The notes beneath the pieces are model-generated. The model made no database searches and had not been told where the DNA came from. It saw only the letters and a list, made by a program, of their open reading frames with translations. Below, in pieces: positions 1-9,972 of a stretch of 64,000 bases of DNA. Each line of letters begins with the position of its first letter. Position 1 is the first letter of the stretch. This stretch comes from Microbacterium sp. LWH7-1.2 (lineage in GTDB: Bacteria > Actinomycetota > Actinomycetes > Actinomycetales > Microbacteriaceae): contig NZ_CP151637.1 of assembly GCF_038397755.1 (NCBI RefSeq), positions 3,782,001 to 3,846,000 on the forward strand, written 5' to 3'. The position numbers and the translations under genes were made by a program.

Positions 1-76
1 CCGGGCAACGCGGCGACCACGTCGCCGCATCCCGCGGCTGAAATGAATCCCCCCATGACGGTCCCCCCGGCCCCCT

Positions 77-107
77 GCTGCGACCCCGCCCGATGAGGGG
101 TCGCAGC
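77..107 (+). terminator. rho-independent-type hairpin
   Basis: An 11-bp perfect inverted repeat (GCTGCGACCCC, 77-87, against GGGGTCGCAGC, 97-107) encloses a 9-nt loop. There is no clear T tract, as is usual in high-GC actinobacteria. It probably ends the transcript entering from the left. Confidence 0.6.
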
Positions 108-191
108 GGGGATCATGCGCCGCGGATTCAGTCGACGCCAGCCGTCGGCAAGCGGTTCGAGCGCGCGTGGCTGGCAATCGTGATCCATCGA

Positions 192-221
192 TTGACGTCC
201 GAATTGTGTTGCCGCTAACAT
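192..221 (+). promoter_or_regulatory. candidate promoter of the arabinanase gene
   Basis: TTGACG (192-197) and TAACAT (216-221) are separated by 18 nt and resemble sigma-70 -35 and -10 hexamers. The LacI-type operator 208-219 overlaps the -10 box, so a bound repressor would block polymerase. Start-site mapping would be needed to confirm it. Confidence 0.45.
208..219. promoter_or_regulatory. LacI-family operator (variant)
   Basis: GTTGCCGCTAAC matches the perfect palindrome GTTAGCGCTAAC found elsewhere in the locus at 10 of 12 positions. It overlaps the putative -10 hexamer of the gene at 300. It is presumably bound by the LacI-family regulator encoded at 11530. Confidence 0.6.
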
Positions 222-299
222 TGCCGGCGCCGGTGCGATTCGCGAAGCCGCGGATTCCCAGGTGCAGGCTCGACGCACCACGCTCCCGAGGAATGATCA

Positions 300-3200
300 A
301 TGAAGACCAATACTCCTTCCGTCCCAACTGTTAGCGCTAACCGGCGTCGCCGGCTCGTCGCCGTGATGATCGCCGGCGCCGTCGCGATCGCGACGGTGGG
401 CGCGGCCGCACCCGCGATGGCGGCACCCGAAGACCACCTCCACCTGAGGTATGCGCTCGACGAAACCGCCGGCACGACCGCGACAGACTCGTCGGGTCAC
501 GGACGAAACGGCATCATCAGCGGCGGCGCGGTGCTGACCGGAGGAGAAGGGGTCGCATTCGACGGCGCGAACGACCACGTCAAGCTGCCCGACAATGTGC
601 TCGCCGGTCTCGCCTCGATCACCGTCTCGACCGAGGTCCTCATCAAGCCGGCGCAGATCACGCCATACATGATCTGGGCGCTCGGCAACACGAACACCTC
701 GGGGGTGGGGGACGGCTACCTCTTCGCGAGCGGCAACGCATACCGCGCGGCGATCGCCACCGGCAACTGGACGACCGAGCAGGGCGTCACCAGCGGCAGC
801 AACCTCGAGCGCGGAGTTTGGAAAACCCTCACCTACACGCTCGATGACGCGAGCAACACCGCGACGCTCTACCTCGACGGCGTCCAGGTCGCGCAGAACC
901 CGAACGTCACCCTTACGCCCGGGCAGATCGGCTCGGGCGTCACCACGGCGAACTACATCGGCCGCTCGGTGTACAGCGCCGACAAGTACCTGCTCGGAAA
1001 CGTCCGCGACTTCCGCATCTACGACGCCGCTCTCACTCCCGCGGAGGTCGCCGGTCTCGTGCCTTCCGACGCCGTCCGCGTGCAGCGCGACTCCGCGGCG
1101 CTCAACCTCGGCGACACCGGTGCCGTCGCCGCGAACCTGGCTCTTCCCGCGACGGCGCCCAACGGCTCGACGGTCGCGTGGGCGACGAGCGACGCCGCCG
1201 TCGTCACCGCTGCCGGTGCCGTCACCCGGCCCGGCGCCGGCCACCCCGACGCGACCGCGACCCTGACCGCGACGATCACGCGGGGCTCGGCATCCGCCAC
1301 CCGCGACTTCTCCGTGACCGTGCTCGCCCAGCCCGGCGCCGCGGAGCAGGCGCAGGCCGACCTCGATGCGATCGCGATCCCGAACGCGTCCGACGTGCGC
1401 GGCAACATCACCCTCCCGGCGACGGGCTCGGTCAACGGCTCGGCGATCACGTGGTCGGCCTCGCCCGCGGGCACGATCACGACCACCACCCAGGGTGGCA
1501 AAGCTCCCGGCGTGGTCACGCGCGGCGCCGCCGACACCGCGGTGACCCTCACGGCCACGGTGTCCGGCACGACCGCGAGCCGCAGCATCCCGGTCACCGT
1601 CAAGGCGGCGCCAGCCGGACTCGACACCGACTACTCGGCCGGCTACCTCTGGACCCACTTCGCGACCTCAGGGGGCTACGAGAAGATCTTCTACGGCCAC
1701 AGCGACGACGGCCTGCACTGGTCGAAGCTCAACGACAACCAGCCGATCCTCGCGAACCTCGCCGGCGACCTCGGCGTGCGCGACCCGCACCTCGTCCGCT
1801 CCCCGGAGGGCGACAAGTACTGGATCATCGGCACCGATCTGCATGCAGAGGGCGGCGGACCCGGCGGCTCGGGATGGAATCGGCTCACCGCGAGCCAGAA
1901 CATCGTGGTGTGGGAGTCGACCGACCTCGTGAACTGGAGCGATCAGCGCATCGTCTTCGCCGGCTTCGACCAGGCCGGCTGCGTGTGGGCGCCGGAGGCG
2001 GTCTACAACGAGGCGACGGGCGAGTACTACGTGTACTGGTCGGCCCGTGACAAGACCGACAACGGCACGAACGACTGGGCGCTGCGCGTCTATCTCACCA
2101 AGACGCGCGACTTCACGACGTTCACCGAGCCCGAGATCTGGCTCTCGCTGAACGCCAAGGGCGACGGCGCGACCGGTCCGAACATCATCGACTCGACGAT
2201 CGCGAGGGAGGGCGACACCTACTACCGCTTCTCGACGTCGGACTGGCACACGGTCGTCGACACGGCGACGAGCCTCGATGGACCATGGACGCGCGTGATC
2301 GACCGCGGTGAGGCATCCGCCCACGGCCTTCGCGCCTCCATGGAGGGTCTCACCGTCTACCCGCTCCCCGACGGCCGCTGGGGTGTCATGGGCGACCAGG
2401 GCGGGTACTACGGGCACACCGCCGACACACTGGCGAGCCTGCAGTTCACGCAGCTGAGCAGCGGGTCCGGGGCGAACCAGTACTCGTTCGACCAGACGTT
2501 TCGCCACGGCTCGGTGCTGCGCTTGTCAGCCGCCGAGGAGGACCGCCTGCTCGCCGCGTACGGCGACGAGCCGCCCGTCGACCCGGAGGAGCCGCAGCAG
2601 GACCCGATCGCGCGTTACACCTTCGACGGCTCGCTCGCCGACTCGGTGGGTGACGCCGACCTCACCGCGAGCGGCACCGCGGCGATCGCGACCGACGCGA
2701 CCAAGGGCCAGGCGCTCAAGCTCGACGGCACCGCGAACGGCTTCGCATCGTTCCCGACCGGGTTCTTCGACGGCCGCAGCACCATGACGGTGTCGATGGA
2801 CATCAAGAGCGAGAAATCGAGCGGCAACTTCTTCACCTTCGCGTTCGGCCAGGACTCGACGAAGTACTACTTCCTGCGCACCCGCGGCGCCGACGTGCGC
2901 AGCGCCATCACACAGGGCTCGTTCTCGACCGAGTCGGCGGTCACCGGGACCGTCACCAGCGGTGCCTGGCACCACTACGACATCGTCTTCGACGGCAACA
3001 CCATGGCGGTGTACGCCGACGGCGCGAAGCTCGGCGAGAACACCGCGCTGAACACCACGGTCGCCGACCTCGGCAGCGCCCTCAAGGGCTACCTGGGCAA
3101 GTCGTTCTACGCGCCCGACGGGTACTTCCAGGGCTGGTTCGACAACATCGAGGTGTACAACCGGGCACTGTCGTCGGCCGAGGTGCTGAAGAAGTCGGGC

Positions 3201-4667
3201 GCCACCGACCAGCTCGTCGACGTGTCGTTGACGGATGCCTCGGACCTCAAGCTCGCCCCGATCGTCACCGCGTCGGCGCACAAGGCGATCCTCCCGGTCG
3301 TCAAGGGCACCGACCTCACGCAACTCGCACCGACCTTCCAGGCCGCGGACGGCGTCACGGTGTCGCCCGCCTCGGGCACGACCGTCGACCTCAGCGAGCC
3401 TGTCACCTACACGCTGACGGCGCCGGATGGCGCGACCACGGCGTGGACCATCGAGGCGCAGGTCATGAAGAGCCCGGTGCTTCCCGGCCTGTACGCCGAT
3501 CCGAACATCGCGGTGTTCGGCGACACGTACTACATCTACGCGACGAGCGACGGCCTCCCGGGCTGGGGCGGCAAGACGTTCTACTCGTGGAAGTCGAAGA
3601 ACCTCGTCGACTGGGAGCGTTCGGAGCAGCCCTTCCTCACCCTCGACGGCGCGAACGGCAACGTGCCGTGGGCGACGGGCAACGCGTGGGCGCCGACGAT
3701 CATCGAGCGGGGCGCCAAGTACTACTTCTACTTCTCGGGCCACAACCCGACCTACAACCGCAAGACGATCGGCGTCGCGGTGGCCGACAGTCCCGAGGGT
3801 CCGTTCATCGCGCAGCCGACGGCGATGATCACCAACGGCGAGTCGGTCAAGACGAATCAGGCGATCGACCCGGCGGCGTTCCACGACCCGGTGACCGGCA
3901 AGTGGTACCTGTACTGGGGCAACGGCACCCCGGTGTTCGGTGAGCTGAGCGACGACATGCTGTCGATCAAGGCGGGCACGATCAAGACGATCAGCGGCCT
4001 GACCTCGTTCCGCGAGGGATCGTTCATGAACTACCGCGACGGCCTGTACCACCTGACCTACTCGATCGACGACACCGGCTCCGAGAACTACCGCGTCGGC
4101 TACGCCACGTCGACGAGTGCCGAGGGTCCGTGGACCTACCGAGGCGTCATCCTGCAGAAGGACCTGTCGCTGGGTATCAAGGCGACCGGCCACAGCTCGA
4201 TCATCAACGTGCCCGGCACGGACGACTGGTACATCGCCTATCACCGCTTCGCGATGCCCGACGGCAACGGCACGAACCGCGAGACGACGATCGACAAGCT
4301 CGAGATCGGGGCCGACGGCCTGTTCCAGACGGTGACTCCGACGCTCACGAGCGTCGAGCCGCAGGAGGTTCCGCCTGCGCTCGAGGTCTCGGCCGTCGCG
4401 ACGTCGCGCTGCGTCGCCGGCAAGGCGGTGCTGGTGGTCACGGCGACAAACCCCTCCGACATCGCGGCCGACGTCGTGATCACCACGGGATACGGGTCGA
4501 AGTCGGTGTCCGGACTGGCCCCCGGCAAGAGCGTCTCCGCCTCCTCCAGCACGCGGATGGCGACGCTTCCGGCCGACGAGGCGACGGTGACCGCCACCGC
4601 GACGATCGGCGGCGAGCCGGTGACGGTCTCGGTCGACGCCCCGTACACGACCAGAACGTGCGGGTGA
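300..4667 (+). CDS. secreted arabinan-degrading enzyme with two GH43 modules
   Basis: A 1455-residue exported glycosidase predicted to attack arabinan or arabinoxylan outside the cell. Visible order: signal peptide (cleavage near residue 41), LamG/concanavalin-like module (about 47-250), Ig-like repeats (about 256-430), GH43 module 1 (about 441-750), LamG module 2 (about 770-965), a short Ig-like stretch, GH43 module 2 (about 1059-1347) and the locus-specific C-terminal module (about 1360-1455). Module 1 has RDPHLV and IIDSTI; module 2 has the classical GH43 acids in LYADPN, AIDPAAF and FREGSF. The start follows a promoter/operator region; a second, perfect operator (330-341) lies inside codons 11-14. 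A GH127 gene follows after a 97-nt gap with a hairpin. Whether each module is exo- or endo-acting cannot be read from sequence. Confidence 0.85.
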   Translation: MKTNTPSVPTVSANRRRRLVAVMIAGAVAIATVGAAAPAMAAPEDHLHLRYALDETAGTTATDSSGHGRNGIISGGAVLTGGEGVAFDGANDHVKLPDNVLAGLASITVSTEVLIKPAQITPYMIWALGNTNTSGVGDGYLFASGNAYRAAIATGNWTTEQGVTSGSNLERGVWKTLTYTLDDASNTATLYLDGVQVAQNPNVTLTPGQIGSGVTTANYIGRSVYSADKYLLGNVRDFRIYDAALTPAEVAGLVPSDAVRVQRDSAALNLGDTGAVAANLALPATAPNGSTVAWATSDAAVVTAAGAVTRPGAGHPDATATLTATITRGSASATRDFSVTVLAQPGAAEQAQADLDAIAIPNASDVRGNITLPATGSVNGSAITWSASPAGTITTTTQGGKAPGVVTRGAADTAVTLTATVSGTTASRSIPVTVKAAPAGLDTDYSAGYLWTHFATSGGYEKIFYGHSDDGLHWSKLNDNQPILANLAGDLGVRDPHLVRSPEGDKYWIIGTDLHAEGGGPGGSGWNRLTASQNIVVWESTDLVNWSDQRIVFAGFDQAGCVWAPEAVYNEATGEYYVYWSARDKTDNGTNDWALRVYLTKTRDFTTFTEPEIWLSLNAKGDGATGPNIIDSTIAREGDTYYRFSTSDWHTVVDTATSLDGPWTRVIDRGEASAHGLRASMEGLTVYPLPDGRWGVMGDQGGYYGHTADTLASLQFTQLSSGSGANQYSFDQTFRHGSVLRLSAAEEDRLLAAYGDEPPVDPEEPQQDPIARYTFDGSLADSVGDADLTASGTAAIATDATKGQALKLDGTANGFASFPTGFFDGRSTMTVSMDIKSEKSSGNFFTFAFGQDSTKYYFLRTRGADVRSAITQGSFSTESAVTGTVTSGAWHHYDIVFDGNTMAVYADGAKLGENTALNTTVADLGSALKGYLGKSFYAPDGYFQGWFDNIEVYNRALSSAEVLKKSGATDQLVDVSLTDASDLKLAPIVTASAHKAILPVVKGTDLTQLAPTFQAADGVTVSPASGTTVDLSEPVTYTLTAPDGATTAWTIEAQVMKSPVLPGLYADPNIAVFGDTYYIYATSDGLPGWGGKTFYSWKSKNLVDWERSEQPFLTLDGANGNVPWATGNAWAPTIIERGAKYYFYFSGHNPTYNRKTIGVAVADSPEGPFIAQPTAMITNGESVKTNQAIDPAAFHDPVTGKWYLYWGNGTPVFGELSDDMLSIKAGTIKTISGLTSFREGSFMNYRDGLYHLTYSIDDTGSENYRVGYATSTSAEGPWTYRGVILQKDLSLGIKATGHSSIINVPGTDDWYIAYHRFAMPDGNGTNRETTIDKLEIGADGLFQTVTPTLTSVEPQEVPPALEVSAVATSRCVAGKAVLVVTATNPSDIAADVVITTGYGSKSVSGLAPGKSVSASSSTRMATLPADEATVTATATIGGEPVTVSVDAPYTTRTCG
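330..341. promoter_or_regulatory. perfect LacI-family operator inside the coding start
   Basis: GTTAGCGCTAAC is a perfect 12-bp palindrome located 30 bp downstream of the ATG, encoding residues Val-Ser-Ala-Asn of the signal-peptide region. Paired with the site at 208-219 (122 bp away centre to centre) it could act as a roadblock or allow repressor looping. Confidence 0.65.
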
Positions 4668-4669
4668 GC

Positions 4670-4692
4670 GGATGCCGCGGGCCGCGGCATCC
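4670..4692 (+). terminator. intergenic hairpin between the first two enzyme genes
   Basis: A 10-bp perfect inverted repeat (GGATGCCGCG against CGCGGCATCC) with a 3-nt loop directly follows the stop of the GH43 gene. Without a T tract it may be a terminator or an mRNA-stabilising hairpin. No separate operator is seen before the next gene, so some read-through is likely. Confidence 0.45.
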
Positions 4693-4764
4693 GTGAACCC
4701 CTCCCTGTCTTGAGACCTCGCAACACCGGCGACCGACTTCCGCGGTCGCGAAAGGAACGCCGCA

Positions 4765-7700
4765 ATGAAGACCCACAGTGCAGTGGCAGGCATGAGAAAG
4801 GGTGTCGGGCTCGCGCTCGCCGCCTCGCTCGCGGCGGGGGCGCTCGCGTTCGCGGGCGCCGCGCCCCGGGCCCACGCGGCCGAGATCTCGATCGAATCAT
4901 CGAAGGTGCTCGACCTCGCGTTCGACGGCTCCCTGGCTGACACCAGCAGCAACGCGGCCGCCGTGGCGATGCAGAAGGGCACCGAGGCGTACGGCACCGG
5001 GATCAACGGGCAGGCGTTCCACTTCGACGGCACGAGGGCGATCCGGCTCGGCACCGCCTCGAACCTTCAGCCCGCCGACCTCACGGTGTCGTTCTGGTTC
5101 AAGCCGAGTGCCACGATGAGCGGCGAGCAGGTGTTCGCGTGGAGCAAGGTCGCGTACAACTCCGACGGGTGGTACCTCACCTCCGAGAGCAACACGTCGC
5201 CGCTGGTGCTGTCGATCGGGCCGTCGACAGGACAGCCGTACAAGGTCGCCGTGGACGCCGCGCGCGCCGACTTCTTTCCTGCGGGGCAGTGGACGCATGT
5301 CGTCGCGACCTACGACAAGGCCACCAAGCAGGTGTACTTCTACCGCAACGGCGAGCGCCAGATCTCGACCGTGAAGTACCCTGCGGCGGGGACGGCGACG
5401 GGCGTGCTCGGATCGGAGAGCACCTCGGTGAAGACCCTCGGCTACAACGGACCCCTGTACAACGGTGCGCACGCCAATGGACTGCTCGACGACTACACCC
5501 TTTACAACGGCGTGGCGACGATCTCTGACGTGGTCACGCTGACGCAGCGCAACACCCCGGCATTCGACCCCGCGACGGTCGCGGAGAGGGCGGCCGCCGC
5601 GATCACCGTGCAGAGCACAGCATCCGTCGACTTCGCGCTGCCCGTCACCGCGATCAACGGCACCGTCATCTCCTGGAGCTCGTCCGACAGCGAAGTGCTG
5701 GCGGTCGACGGCGGCCTGGCCACGGTCGCGCGGCCGGCCGAGGCCGACGCGACCGTGACGCTCACCGCCGCCGCGACCTACGGCGGCAGCGCACCGGCCA
5801 CCAGGACGTTCCAGGTCACCGTGCCGAAGGCCGGGACATCCGCGTCGATCTATCTGAAGGAGACCGATTTGAGTGACGTGCTGCTCGAGGACCCGTACCT
5901 CGTCAACGGCAATCAGAAGATGGTCGACTATCTGCTCAGCCTCGACCCCGAGCGCTTCCTCTACTCCTTCTATACGCAGGCGGGGCTGTCCACGACGGCC
6001 CAGCCGTACGGCGGCTGGGAGCGCACGAGCGGCACCCGCTTCCAGGGGCACTTCTTCGGCCACTACATCTCGGCGCTGTCGCAGGCATACGCGACGGAAG
6101 ACGATGCTGCGACGAAGGCCGCGCTGCTGGACAAGCTCACCACGGCCGTGGATGGGCTGGCCGGCGCCCAGACCGCGTACGCCGCGAAGGACCCGACCAA
6201 CGCCGGCTACGTCTCGCCGTTCCCGACGAGCGTGCTGCCCAGCGGCGGCGGCGGACTGCTCGTGCCGTTCTACAACCTGCACAAAGTGCTCGCCGGCCTG
6301 CTCGACGCTCACCAGCAGGCGCCCGCCGCACTCGCCGACGAGGCCCTGAGCGTCGCGAGCGGATTCGGCACCTGGGTACGCGATTGGGCGGCGCGTCAGT
6401 CCAATCCGGCGAGCATCCCAAGTACCGAGTACGGCGGCATGAACGAGGCTCTCTACGAGCTGTACTCGATCACCGAGGACCCGGCGCACAAACGCGCGGC
6501 GGAGTACTTCGACGAGGTGACGCTGTTCCAGCAGCTCGCGGCGGGCCAGGACGTCCTCGACGGCAAGCACGCCAACACGACGATTCCGAAGCTCATCGGG
6601 GCGCTCACGCGCTACACCGTCTTCACCGACAACCCGCACCTCTACGCGACGCTGACGGACGCCGAGAAGAGCGGTCTGGAGATGTACCGCGCCGCGGCCG
6701 CCAACTTCTGGCAGATCGTGGTCGACGACCACACCTACGCCAACGGGGGCAACAGCCAGTCGGAGCACTTCCATGGCGCGAACGAGCTGTACGAGCACGC
6801 GACGAACGGCCGGACGACGGGGTACGGCGAGAACTCGACCTCCGAGATCTGCAACGAGTACAACATGCTCAAGCTGACCAGGGCGCTGTTCCAGGTGCAG
6901 CCGGACGTCAAGTACGCCGACTTCTACGAGCACGCGTACATCAACGCGATCCTCGCGCAGCAGAACCCCGACACCGGCATGATGACGTACTTCCAGCCGA
7001 TGGCCGCCGGGTACGCCAAGGTGTTCGGACGGGAGACCGACGAGTTCTGGTGCGACCACGGCACAGCGACCGAGAGCTTCACCAAGCTCGGCGACTCGAT
7101 CTACTTCCGAAAGGGATCGACGGTCTACGTCAACATGTTCCGCTCGTCGGTGTACACCTCCGAGGAGCAGAATCTGAGGCTGACGCAGACCGCGAATGTG
7201 CCGGCCGACGACACCGTGACCTACAGTGTCGACTCGCTCGACGGAGGGGCGCTGGCAGACGGCACGACGCTGCGGCTCCGGGTTCCCGGGTGGATCGCCG
7301 GCTCGGCGTCGCTCTCGATCAACGGCGTGGCGCAGGATGTCGCGGCACTCGAGGCCGACGGCTATCTCGTCGTGGGGGTCTCGGACGGCGACCAGCTCAC
7401 CTACACCGTTCCGGCAGAGGTGCGCGTGAACGACGACAGCGAGAACCCCGACTGGGTCGCGTTCACCTATGGCCCGGTTCTCTGGCGACCGAACTCAACC
7501 GCGACAACGTGGATGCGACCTACACGGCGGGCGTACTCGTGCGGATGAGCGTCGCCGACAAGACCGTCAGCAACGACGTCGTCGTGCCGGACTCCGAGGC
7601 GTTCAAGACCGAGATCGCCTCACACCTCGTCCGCATCGAGGACGGCGTGAACGCCAACGGCGACGAGACCATGCGGTTCAAGCTCCAGGGCACCGACAGC

Positions 7701-8933
7701 GCATCCGCGGCGCTCACGTTCGAGCCCTGGTACAGCCTCTACAACGCGCGGTACGCGATCTACATGAACCTCGTGGAACCGGATTCCGCACAGGCGCAGG
7801 CGCTCATCCTCCAGGGGAAGCAGCAGCTGCGCGTGGACGAGACGACGATCGACTCGCTGACATCGTTCGACAACAACAACAGCGAGGCCGACAAGAACTA
7901 CGCGTTCAGCAATTCGACCGTCGGCGTGTTCAGCGGTCAGAGCTTCCGGCACGCTCCGGCGGCGACGGGTGCGTTCTTCCAGTACGACATGGTCGTCGAC
8001 CCGTCGCAGCCGACGAACTACCTCGGTGTGCGCTACTACGGCGGAGACAACGGCCGGACGTTCGACGTCTACCTGAACGACGTGCTGCTGAAGCACGAAC
8101 GGATCACGAATGCCGCCGGATCGACGGCGTTCTACATCCAGTACGACGAGATCCCCCGCGCCGTGCTCGACGGCATCGCGGCGAACGACAGCTACAAACG
8201 GGATCAGAACGGTGCGTACGTCCTCGACGAGAACGGCGACAAGATCCCGGTCGTCACTGTGCGGTTCCAGAGCAACGGCACGAGCTTCGTGGGCGGGGTG
8301 TTCGGCGTCTACACGTCGGTCGCGAACGCCCACGGGACGGATGCCGACCTCTCGGGTCTCTCGTTCGAGGACGGCGAGCTGGCGCCGGCGCTCGAGGAGG
8401 GCGTGTACGCCTACACGGCGACGGTTCCGGCGGACGCGACGACGGCGACGTTCGACGCTGACCCGGCAGTGCCGAGCGGCCTGGTCTACGTGGGCGACGT
8501 GCTGATCGACGACGCGCTCCCGCGCACCGTGACGCTCGCCGAGGGCAACGCACCGACGGTGCTGACGTTGAAGGCGAAGGCGCAGGACCACACCACCACC
8601 GCGACGTACACGATCGAGATCGTGCGCGCGGAGCCGGCCGCCGAGCTCGATGTCACGGCGACCGCGACGACCCGCTGCGCGGCGGGCAAGGTGACGCTCG
8701 TGGTGCAGGCGCGCAACGGCGGCGAGGTGCCCGTCGCCCTCGATGTGCGCACGCTGTACGGTGCCAAGCAGCTGGCGGCCCTCGGGGCAGGCAAGAGCGC
8801 CTCCTATGCGTTCTCCACGCGTCTGCCTCAGGTGCCCGCGGGCACGGCCTCGGTCGTGGCGACGGCATCCGTCGGCGGTGAGGACGTGTCGCTGACCGTC
8901 CCGGTCGAGTACTCCTCGGCGGCCTGCAACTGA
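4765..8933 (+). pseudogene. GH127 beta-L-arabinofuranosidase, frameshifted
   Basis: A secreted GH127 (formerly DUF1680) enzyme expected to release terminal beta-L-arabinofuranose. The intact product would be 1389 residues: signal peptide (cleavage near 38), LamG module (about 48-255), Ig-like module (about 265-355), GH127 barrel from about 365, a galactose-binding-like region, an Ig-like region and the shared Cys-containing C-terminal module. The frame breaks near 7482: GPVL is followed by WRPN and a stop at 7548, while adding one base restores GPVLLATEL and a frame open to 8933. This is a one-base deletion or a sequencing error. Metal-site residues E694-x-C696 are present, but the usual Cys-Cys pair reads Cys763-Asp764. 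The start has a GAAAGGAA ribosome-binding site. If the shift is real, a truncated 927-residue protein is made. Confidence 0.8.
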
Positions 8934-8936
8934 ACT

Positions 8937-8970
8937 CCCGGGGGATGGCTGCGACACATCATCCCCCGGG
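8937..8970 (+). terminator. hairpin terminator after the GH127 gene
   Basis: CCCGGGGGATG (8937-8947) pairs perfectly with CATCCCCCGGG (8960-8970) around a 12-nt loop, just after the stop codon at 8931-8933. It separates the enzyme operon from the next promoter. Confidence 0.65.
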
Positions 8971-9003
8971 TCACCAATGCGGATGTGTTGGCTCGGATCT
9001 CTT

Positions 9004-9028
9004 GTTCTCGCTAACAGTTCCCGCTAAC
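9004..9028. promoter_or_regulatory. tandem LacI-family operators with overlapping promoter
   Basis: GTTCTCGCTAAC (9004-9015) and GTTCCCGCTAAC (9017-9028) lie 13 bp apart, each matching GTTAGCGCTAAC at 10 of 12 positions. Candidate promoter hexamers TTGTTC (9002-9007) and TAACAT (9025-9030), 17 nt apart, overlap both sites. This places the downstream surface-protein cluster under the same repressor as the arabinanase genes. Confidence 0.6.
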
Positions 9029-9267
9029 ATCGAACTGCCCGCAGACAAAATGCCGCCCGATGGGTGCGCGAACGAGTTCGAAGGCGAGCGAGGGTGGACG
9101 GATCAGCCCGGGATCTCTCCATCGCCGACGACCCCGTGCGCAGCATCCTGACTCGAACCCGACGCGCGGCCGGCCGTCTCGAGCGGCGAACCCACCCGAC
9201 GATCGGATAGTCCGACCGGAGGCACGTCGGGCGGCGCAGCTGCCGCCCGTGAAGAACGGAGAAATCA

Positions 9268-9897
9268 ATGAAGATGAGCAAGCGGAGCATCGTCACGCGT
9301 GCCGCCATCGGCACCGTCGGCGGTTTGATGCTGATCGGCGTCGCCGGCGCCGCGCTGGCCGACCCGCTCGAGGATGACGACGTCGCTGTCAACGTCGAGA
9401 TCGCGCCGCAGGAGCCCGTGGGGGCCCTCACGCTGACCGTCGCGCAGACCTCCACGGCGCTCACGGAGGGTGCCGCCGAGACCGACGGCACCCGCGTGTT
9501 CAACGGCACCCTGCCCACCGTGACCGTGACGGACGACCGCGCCGACGTGCCGACGGGCGTCTACTGGTACGTGACCGGCCAGGCATCGGACTTCACCGGC
9601 GCCAGCGATGAGCTCACGGCTGGAAACCTCGGCTGGACCCCGGCGCTGCTGACCGCCGAGGGCAACGGCGAGGTGACGGAAGGCGAGCCGGTCGACACCG
9701 TCCTCGACGAGACGCCGGACTCGGTCGGCCTCGTGGGCGAGGAACTGCTCGCCCTCGCTCTGGACTCGGGGGAGGCGGCGACCGTCGGAACCTGGCAGGC
9801 GAACGCCGGCCTGGTTCTCAAGGCGCCCGCCGGCGTCACGCCGGGCAGCTACTCCTCGACGGTCACGCTGACGCTGTGGGAAGACGCCATCCAGTGA
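9268..9897 (+). CDS. WxL-like secreted surface protein
   Basis: A 209-residue exported protein with a signal peptide (cleavage near Ala-Leu-Ala, residue 30) and an acidic beta-strand-rich body. The end, with a Gly-Ser-Tyr turn, alternating Thr-Val-Thr-Leu strand and LTLWED, resembles the C-terminal motif of WxL surface domains, and GWTPAL resembles the distal WxL motif. WxL domains of low-GC Gram-positives bind peptidoglycan non-covalently. Here the likeness is by eye only, and the protein is short. It is followed by a DUF916-like membrane protein, the usual partner of WxL proteins, and is preceded by operators of the arabinan regulon. I infer a surface scaffold or sugar-capture role; no catalytic motif is seen. 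Confidence 0.55.
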   Translation: MKMSKRSIVTRAAIGTVGGLMLIGVAGAALADPLEDDDVAVNVEIAPQEPVGALTLTVAQTSTALTEGAAETDGTRVFNGTLPTVTVTDDRADVPTGVYWYVTGQASDFTGASDELTAGNLGWTPALLTAEGNGEVTEGEPVDTVLDETPDSVGLVGEELLALALDSGEAATVGTWQANAGLVLKAPAGVTPGSYSSTVTLTLWEDAIQ

Positions 9898-9924
9898 TCG
9901 CGCGCGACTGATTCGTGTTGAATC

Positions 9925-9955
9925 GGATCGGGGCCGCGGCGCGCGGCCCCGATCC
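9925..9955 (+). terminator. hairpin between WxL-like gene and its partner
   Basis: GGATCGGGGCCGCG (9925-9938) pairs perfectly with CGCGGCCCCGATCC (9942-9955) around a 3-nt loop. It lies 27 nt after the stop of the WxL-like gene and 18 nt before the next start. It likely attenuates transcription so the first gene is made in excess over the membrane partner. Confidence 0.6.
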
Positions 9956-9972
9956 TGACGTTTGGACCTGCC

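Larger units (their letters stand above)
1..299. other. 5' intergenic stretch with terminator, promoter and operator
   Basis: No complete gene lies here. A short reading frame ending at the TGA at 39-41 on the plus strand could be the last dozen codons of an upstream gene, but it is too short to judge. The stretch then holds a strong hairpin terminator (77-107), a promoter-like pair of hexamers (192-221) and a LacI-type operator (208-219) for the secreted enzyme gene that starts at 300. Confidence 0.5.
8934..9267. other. intergenic regulatory stretch before the WxL-like gene
   Basis: The 334 bases hold the terminator of the GH127 gene (8937-8970), two adjacent LacI-type operators (9004-9028) and a leader of about 230 nt ending in the ribosome-binding site GGAG before the ATG at 9268. 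I see no gene or recognisable riboswitch in the leader. Confidence 0.5.

Noticed and set aside
2526..5054. An 842-codon frame on the minus strand opposite the first two enzyme genes
   Set aside because: Its protein is Arg/Val/Gly-rich low-complexity, has no motif and mirrors the GC-rich codon pattern of the genes opposite; similar antisense frames occur opposite the genes at 21551, 58340 and others.
7549..8933. A separate second gene after the GH127 frameshift
   Set aside because: The continuation has no start codon or ribosome-binding site, and adding one base restores a single GH127 protein with all modules.
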